Assembly: GCA_028023455.1 (NCBI GenBank)
Contig: JAQFVV010012530.1
Span: 2,810,909 to 2,874,908, forward strand
DNA: 64,000 nt
Origin: Epiperipatus broadwayi
Lineage: Eukaryota; Onychophora; Udeonychophora; Euonychophora; Peripatidae
Direction of reading: 5' to 3'
A program made the position numbers and the translations under genes. Below the pieces are notes generated by a model that did not search any database, was not told the origin of the DNA, and saw only the letters and a list, made by a program, of their open reading frames with translations. This document shows, piece after piece, positions 57,291-64,000 of this stretch (positions are counted from its first letter, which is position 1; every line of letters begins with the position of its first letter).

Positions 57291-58934
57291 GCTGCTCCTT
57301 CAATATTTAGATAATTTGGTAGAAAAGTATTATATGAATAATAAAATTAATTTCCAATTTCAAAATTAAGATTTTATTGCATTAGATTTGGTAATAATTA
57401 GGATTGATTGTACTTACAGTTAAAAATATAACGGCAAGATTATGCATTATTAAATATGCTTTTTAACTTTCTAGTTGCAATACTATAACTCCACTGTATT
57501 AAAAATCACACCTTTATTGAATTTGTCACAAGTAATAAAAGAACAATGCAAGAATTCCTAAAAAAATACCTTATTATAAACTTGACCATGATTTTTGTGG
57601 GAGATAAAGTTATAAAACTTTTAGCAGAGAATTTGTAAAAAAAGGTAGTAATAATTATTTTCATTATGAAGATATATCTGAAGATAGAATAAATGGGAAA
57701 ACTACAATAAAATATGTTATTGAAGACTTGCAGACAGAAAAAACTAAAAGACAGCATAAAAACAGAAAAATGGTCCAGCATTTTTTATATGTGGACTTAT
57801 TTCTGATTTATGAATTGGTTTGTGCAATCATACAAACTCATCTCTAATCTTTTTATTTAAATTCTTTTTTTTGACTCATCTTTTTTTTTTGGAAATGGAA
57901 TAGCCATATCCATTTGTGAGAGACTACTAAAGCTGACTTAAAAATAAAAAGAAATTTAATAAATGTGGAGTATTATATGGAGTAAAAAATAATGTGGATA
58001 AATCAAAAATACTGAAGAGTGGTGGAGAAAATCAGAGAGATAGAAGGACAAATGCAATAGAGAAGAACTGGTACTTTTAAATGATTAGAAAGTTTAAGTA
58101 AGAAAAAAATAATAACAGCAACAGAATAAAAGATGTAGTAGATAAATAAATTTAATAAAGGTAGAGACTTATTTAATGGTCATTAAAAAAACTGTTAAAA
58201 TACGTATATCTGTTATATAAGATGGAATTGTTGACTAAAGGGAGCTTGAAAGTCTGTGTGCAAATACCATCTCATTAATACTTGTTATAGTGTATGACAT
58301 ACAAAATAGAAATGTAGAAACACTTGATGATAATATATTAGTTAATGCATAAATAGAAATTGTACTTAGCAAATGCTTTAAACAAAGATATTAAAACTAA
58401 ATTAAAGGAAATTGGAATTGTCAATTAATCAGTCCGTATTTTAACTTATAAGACATTAAAGAAAAGAGAGAAATGACTGTTGTATTGGAAACAGTATCTA
58501 CCTCTTGAAAAATCAGCATTCAATGTAGCAACAAGCAGTACTATTTACTTGCTATTGAAGATTAACCTTCTATCAGAAAGTCATTCTGCTGCCTACCATC
58601 TGTGGACCTGTCAGAAACTTAAGAAGAACACTCAATAATTAAATAAGTGTTACAAAATCAATTGAAAGAATACACTACTTAGGGCTTTTTATATGACTAG
58701 ACCAAAGGCTTAAAATAATCATAAAATTTAGGCCTTGTTAAACTTTTTGTTATAGTACATTAACAATGTTTCTAGAATACTGAGTGATAAAACATTATTT
58801 ATTGTGTAAGTAAAAATTCTATGCAAGCACTTAACAATATTACAAGGAATGTAAAAAAGGTATTGCTATTTATTGAGACCGAGATAAGCAAATTGGAATT
58901 GATAATTAAATAACTCAAAGTTTAATTAGTTATA
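57291..58934. other. AT-rich stretch with one open frame of unknown nature
   Basis: On the plus strand about 57610-57846 is open without an early Met: SREFVKKGSNNYFHYEDISE, then DRINGKTTIKYVIEDLQTEK and TKRQHKNRKMVQHFLYVD, ending in a hydrophobic tail. The charged, non-repetitive composition is coding-like. No family is recognised. It could be an exon or an element fragment. No other feature seen. Confidence 0.25.
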
Positions 58935-59290
58935 AAATCATCAAAAGATCACATGACTTCTATCCATAAATTATTTTAAGTTGCAAATTCATTTACTCTA
59001 CTCCAGTTCTGCCTTTGGTGTAAGCTTGTGAGGGAAAACTATGTTAGTCCCAAACAGCTCAAATGCATCAGACCCAGATCAAAAACTCCTCAGCGGTGAA
59101 AGCCATATGTTGGAAACTAGTCTGGGAATATGAACCTAACTGTACTGGATAAAAATTTATTACACCTTATCATCTGGTATCTATTGATTACTCAAGTTTA
59201 TTCAAAATTGAAGAAATGGAATAAAAGAAACAGATATTCTATTTAAAAGTAAAGTATAGTCAGAGATCATGTGATATTTTGTTGGTTCTA
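58935..59290. mobile_element. Foldback-family element, copy I (diverged)
   Basis: AAAAGATCACATGACTTCTA at the left and AGAGATCATGTGATATTTTG at the right. The interior has CTCAGCGGTGAAAGCCATAT, AACTAGTCTGGGAATATGAA and GTATCTATTGATTACTCAAG. The order is as in copies F and J, with more substitutions. Confidence 0.65.
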
Positions 59291-59499
59291 CATCAATTCT
59301 GGACAATGTATTTAGATGCCTACTGTTATTAAAAAATGGAGAACATAAAATAAATAGATACTGAACTGGGGTCAGATCTATACAACCATGCAAGTAAGGT
59401 TGCTTAGATTCACAATGTTAAGATGCTTTTAGGTTTCAGGATGATAACTTGATTATAAAAGAGGAATAAAAGATGTTTTATAGAAAAAAGGTTCACTAG

Positions 59500-59860
59500 A
59501 ATGAAATGACCAAAGTACCATTAAATTCAGACCAAACTCCTCATTGATGAAAGCCACAAGCTACATACTAGTCTGGGAATATGGATGAAGCTGCATTAAA
59601 TATGAATTTATTAGGCATTTTCACCTGAAATCTATTAATTAATTAAGTTTACTTTAGGTGGAAGAGTTGGAGTAAAAAAAATAGATTTGCCCATTTAATT
59701 AGTTACACAACTTTTAAAAATTTGCAAAATTAAATGGAAGAATATAGTAATTAGTAATTTAAATAATAATAAAATCTCTTGTTAAAACAGGCAAAACTCA
59801 CTATGACAACAGTTATATACAAGCATAAGAGGTGTTGGTCATGTGATGTTTTATAATAAA
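59500..59860. mobile_element. Foldback-family element, copy J
   Basis: The interior has CTCCTCATTGATGAAAGCCA, ACTAGTCTGGGAATATGGA and GAAATCTATTAATTAATTAAG. The right end is GTTAAAACAGGCAAAACTCA then TTGGTCATGTGATGTTTTAT. That right-end sequence is the reverse complement of copy K's start-to-end structure, which confirms family identity. The right end may be a separate minimal copy. Confidence 0.65.
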
Positions 59861-61440
59861 AGCTGGTTGATTCACAATATGCCACAGACTGCTATTTGTA
59901 CTTAGAAAGAAAATAATTATTCTTTTTTTTTTGTGCGTTTCCATCTCCCTTTTGGTTTCTCCGACTTTTTTTTTGTCTATATCATGAACCTGAAGGTAAA
60001 CACTCTTGTCACAATCAAGGATTACTCATTTCTAAGCTTATCATCACTTGTGTATTAAGTTTCTATAGTTAAATTCATGATCGATCGCTGAAACATATTA
60101 GTTTAGGATCTGACTACATTTCAGGCTATTGTCTGAAAAGTATTATTAACCTAAGTGCTTGTTGTTTGTAAAATATTACTGTTTCAATATTTTCTTGCTT
60201 AAAACCACTATTATTCAAATGTAGGATATAATTTAAAGCAAGTAAAAACTTGCTATTTAACTATGGAGTTTGAATAAATCTTCTTTAATAAATCATTGGC
60301 TTCTCAGTTCTGAAAAAGTGTAGGCGGACATGATTGCACATTTGAGATGAAATGATAATCATTGTTTTTTAAATATAAAAAAGACGAATGGTCAGAACTG
60401 AAATCGATTCAAGATCTTAAATTCGAGAATCTACCATTATATGAAAGGACACATGACAAAAATAATTAAATAGCTTTATTGCTCGAGATCTCATAAGAAG
60501 TTCGAGAGTTGTATTAAGCCGCACTTATCTAAAGGTTTATGAAATCCAGTTTTGCACTGTGCTCGAACATCATGTGATATCTGGAATGATGAACTAATCG
60601 ATTACTTTATTCAATTACTTTAATAAATTAAAATTTATTTACTACTAACAACGACTACTTGCTATTTCTCATTTTAGGTCTTCACTATTAAATTTTTTAA
60701 AAAAAAAAGTTTAATTAATATGCAACAAAGATTATACCGTTTAACCAGTAATAGATCACGTGATGTCAAAGATGTTTAATTAACATTTAAAGTAGTTAAC
60801 TTAATAACAGAAATGACATTTTCGTTTGCGAATATTATATTTCTTTTAATGAATAAAACAAGTTAATTTTTTTTTAAAAGGAAGTAAGTCTTTTTGTACT
60901 TAAATTAGAAAACTTATGTATATTCTCGCAAAAGTTAGGTTTTAATAAAATCTAACCTCTATACTTTCCAAAAGTTTAATTTTTAAATATTAAAAAAATT
61001 CAAAAGAAATACATTTTAAAGTAACAAAAGTAAAGTAATCCAAACAAAGAATGATTTTATATTTTATTGTGAAAATTTGATAAAACTTTATTATTTCACT
61101 CGAAAAGTAAAAAAATCAATATTAATATCAGATTTCGTTTTTCATAACTGTTTCTTGCATTATAATTTAAAATAAAAATTGCAAATAGCTAGTTTATAAA
61201 ATGTCAAAACTGTCTGTAAACGTTTAGAAATAAAATAAAATTGTCAAATAATTGAAGCCGTTTGTTTTTTATTTTAAATCAAAAACATTGATTTGATAAA
61301 TAACTGAAGTACATGTAATACGAAATACTCATAATATATTACTGTATAAGGTTGTAAGTAGCGACATTACATTAAAAACGTTAGTTACATACAATATTTC
61401 ACCCATAAACATGTTCCTATTAAATTGTTTATATATTATT
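59861..61440. other. CpG-retaining stretch with two SINE-like remnants
   Basis: CpGs are frequent from about 60000 to 61400 (GATCGATCGCTG, CACTCGAAAAG, TTCGTTTGCGAA). Minus-strand SINE-like remnants at 60380-60445 (TTGAATCGATTTCAGTTC) and 60465-60560 (CTCTCGAACTTCTTATGAGA, then CTCGAGCAATAAAGCTATTT). No gene recognised. Confidence 0.4.
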
Positions 61441-61546
61441 GTAATAAATAAAATAAATTATTATTATTGTTGTTGTTATTATTATTATTATTGTAATAAA
61501 TAAAATAAATTATTATTATTGTTGTTGTTATTATTATTATTAGTAA
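61441..61546. repeat. 52-bp tandem duplication, two copies
   Basis: GTAATAAATAAAATAAATTA, then TTATTATTGTTGTTGTTATT recurs identically at 61441 and 61493, followed by a short (ATT)n. The microsatellite composition suggests slippage. Confidence 0.9.
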
Positions 61547-61744
61547 TAATAATTATTATTATTAAGTTTCAACAATAGTAAACATTATTGATCCTTTTAG
61601 TTACATAGTATTACAATGCCATAGCAAGATACATGTTGAATCTTATTATTGTCAGTTCAATTTCAAGTGCTACAATATTCATTTTTTTAAAAGTACATAT
61701 CTATATGGGTAATTTTTCATGATTGTATCCACTTTAGGAATGTT

Positions 61745-62085
61745 AATTAATCACATTATTGTCCAATAGGAGTGATTTTTGTATAAGTTCTTCATAAGAT
61801 GAGTTGCAGTCCCCAACCAGAACAGTGGGGCTTGCATTCATGGCAAGAATTGAATTTATATTATAAATTATAGATTCTATCTTTTGCTTTTCTACTGGCA
61901 TATATACAAGCACTATATTCATTGTAATTATTTTTGAGTCAGTGTTATTATTAGAAGGTTTGAATCAATGTAAAGTATTTTGAAATTTTCAAAAAGACAA
62001 TCTTGAGCAATTATTATTCCATTTCCTGCAGATGGGGCGGATGAATCTCTGGAACATGCAGAGAAGCCCTGGCCCCTCAGGCAGG
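61745..62085 (-). pseudogene. LINE endonuclease (APE-type) fragment
   Basis: On the minus strand from about 62084: GQGFSACSRDSSAPSAGNGI, IIAQDCLFENFKILYIDSNL, then IVLVYMPVEKQKIESIIYNI and NASPTVLVGDCNSSYEEL (at about 61830-61790). These are the R....GG.AI, (V)VYMP and GDFN (here GDCN) landmarks of the LINE endonuclease. One or two stops near 61920 show decay. It ends abruptly, and an (ATT)n tract lies about 30 bases from its upstream end. It is a different family from the 38-kb LINE. Confidence 0.7.
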
Positions 62086-62111
62086 TAGCTGGATTTATTG
62101 ACGAGCCTGCA

Positions 62112-62419
<308 letters not shown>

Positions 62420-62869
62420 AGATGTTTTTATATCCTTTTCATGTTCTTTAGATAATTTTTTTTGTCATAGTCATTAGTTAAAATAATAATAAGCAGCAGT
62501 CCATTGATTTCAGTCTTATCATTAATAACTTATCAGAGTTCTGGTCTTTTGCTACATTAAAAAACAGTCTTATATCTTTCATTATTTTTATTATAACCTA
62601 TCCACCACATTTGACAAAGTTCTTCAACTTTTGATTATAAATTTGCCATATTTTTTGGCTTGCTTATACTCTTTACTTGCAGAAACTTTAGGAAAGCTAC
62701 CATATTTGGATTAATAAGTCAAAACTGGAAATATATATACCTTACTGGATGTGATACTGTAATAGATTTCACTAATCTCATCATTGAATAGAACATGCAA
62801 AACAAATAAACATTAAAAGTCTTCTAAAAGGATATTTTATGGTGAATTTAAACAAGGTTTTCTTAAGAG
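62420..62869. other. AT-rich stretch, nothing clear
   Basis: No feature recognised. Minus-strand wording such as VSASKEYKQAKKYGKFI (about 62690-62640) is coding-like but very short. Confidence 0.25.
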
Positions 62870-63514
62870 ATGCAGCTTATAAAGATTATCTTAAATATAT
62901 CTAAAGATGCCTTAGTAGTGGAGAGCATTAAAACCTCAAGTACTCTATTTAATGCTAAACTCACATACTGGGAAGTCTACCAAGCAGTTTTTCAGGAGAG
63001 AAATAAAGCTGTCTGCTTACTCCCCATACATATTCCCAGATTTATAAAGCTGACAAAATTTTGGAAGCTAGAACCAAAACATGTGGACTTCTTGATAAAA
63101 ATAAACCTGGGTGCACTACCCACTGTGGCCATTTTGTGCCACCAGAGAGGATACAATATCAACATGATCTGCCCCTTATGCAATAAAGATGAGGAGATAA
63201 TGGACCACATTCTTACCCATTGTGAAGCATGGGAGAACTTCCATAAAATAATTTTAAAAAGAATGGTCAAACCCAAACAGGCCCAAATAGCATTAAAGCT
63301 GGTCCTGAAAAAGGGCATGTTTGGTACAATAAGACTGGCAACTTTTATAAACTTTGCCATCTGGACCATTAGGTGCAAAATAACTTTTCAAAAAGAACTG
63401 GATCAACTAGCAGAAGATTTCTTTCTTAACCTTCTTAAAAATATAAAAGAAAAAGACAAGAGAACATGTCTATCCTGGTTGGTTGATGAAACCTGGGGTC
63501 AAGTGAATTTATAA
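62870..63514 (+). pseudogene. LINE ORF2 C-terminal region with CCHC-type finger (214 codons)
   Basis: KINLGALPTVAILCHQRGYN, then CPLCNKDEEIMDHILTHCEA gives the LPT...L..RG.....CP.C...EE...H.L..C signature (the zf-RVT-like region) found after the reverse transcriptase in many LINEs. It continues with FINFAIWTIRCKITFQ and closes with a stop at 63512-63514. GC and codon use are more balanced than in other copies, so it may be younger. The in-frame stop TAA sits two codons before the Met, so the true upstream part is missing. No catalytic domain is in the window. Confidence 0.7.
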
Positions 63515-63840
63515 CATTGATTGACATTAGTGGGGGAAAACAATTGCTAACAAATTATTTTAAGTTCATCATTGATAGCCACTAGACCACTCCAATGCCA
63601 ACAAAAAAAGGCCAGAATGTAAAGACAGTAAAAAAAAAAGCCACAGCTATTGTCTAGAAGTATGATTGTAATGTGAAACCAGAACAATCACAAGCCAACA
63701 AAATAATAAAAACGTTGAAATTGTTGTTATCCACAAATGAGAACACAAATGATAACCTTTAATCATTGTAAATAACTTTCATTGTAAACAACTAATTGTG
63801 AATAAAGTTTGTTTGAAATGAAGATGCCCTGTATTGATTT
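63515..63840 (+). mobile_element. Probable 3' UTR of the preceding LINE
   Basis: No ORF. AATAAA occurs at 63801-63806 followed about 20 bases later by ATGAAGATGCCC, which could mark the 3' end. No clear poly-A or simple-repeat tail was identified, so the boundary is uncertain. Confidence 0.35.
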
Positions 63841-64000
63841 TTTTTTCAATGGGAAAATATGGCTGAGAATAGAATGCAATCATCAACAGTATTCTGTTAA
63901 ATGGATAGGTCCAGAGAGTAGTCACATCATCAATTCACCAAATTTTCCATTCCATTTTCTTTATTGCCCAGCTCTTCAATTCCATGTAACTCTTCTCCTC
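63841..64000. other. Right window edge, nothing recognised
   Basis: AT-rich, then a C/T-rich end. No feature seen. Confidence 0.3.

Noticed and set aside
62992-63378. 128-codon minus ORF
   Set aside because: It is the shadow of the plus-strand LINE C-terminal frame, which has the recognisable CPLC...H...C signature.

Overview
The window looks like AT-rich, intron/intergenic-type DNA from a metazoan, most likely an invertebrate. The signs are very low GC, long (ATT)n microsatellites, tRNA-derived SINE-like units, Penelope-like elements with GIY-YIG endonucleases, CR1/Jockey-type and RTE-type LINE remnants, and a hAT transposon fragment with a BED finger. I cannot name the species. There is no intact conventional gene, no rRNA, no CRISPR array and no operon-like layout. 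Nearly every longer open frame that can be recognised belongs to a decayed mobile element. A few short GC-richer frames might be exons of a host gene (about 0.5-0.9 kb, 30.9-31.2 kb, 49.87-49.99 kb, 57.6-57.8 kb) but none is proven.

Layout. 0-5 kb: a hairpin element at the left edge, a GC-richer stretch with a 117-codon ORF, a 113-bp tandem duplication and a pogo-like MITE. 5.4-18.9 kb: two inverted copies of a roughly 2-kb repeat with internal tandem repeats. They bracket an RTE-type endonuclease remnant, a foldback element, SINE-like units, a tRNA-Val-like sequence and a CpG-retaining stretch. 19-25 kb: mostly unassigned AT-rich DNA. 25-29.3 kb: an (AAT)n tract, two foldback copies, then two Penelope-like elements side by side, each with its 3' end duplicated in inverted orientation. 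29-37 kb: unassigned DNA, a degenerate transposase-like coding stretch and a 722-bp insertion with an 18-bp target duplication and inverted tRNA-like ends. 37-42 kb: a three-copy repeat, then a long CR1/Jockey-type LINE (minus strand) ending in a (TTA)n tail and starting beside the tail of a second copy. 42-57.3 kb: four copies of another LINE family that ends in CACATC-type repeats, mixed with foldback elements and an internally deleted hAT element that has a perfect 8-bp target duplication. 57-64 kb: more foldback and SINE-like copies, a LINE endonuclease fragment next to a 300-bp microsatellite, and the C-terminal part of another LINE.

The elements do not form a pathway. The sequence reads as a layered record of insertion: foldback elements inside or beside LINE copies, a LINE copy split by a 2.2-kb insert, LINE tails next to LINE heads. 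The most notable novelty candidate is a foldback family, about a dozen copies in 64 kb, with ends carrying ACATCACATGATCACC and arms up to about 200 bp. Coordinates of repeat boundaries are by eye and may be off by several bases.
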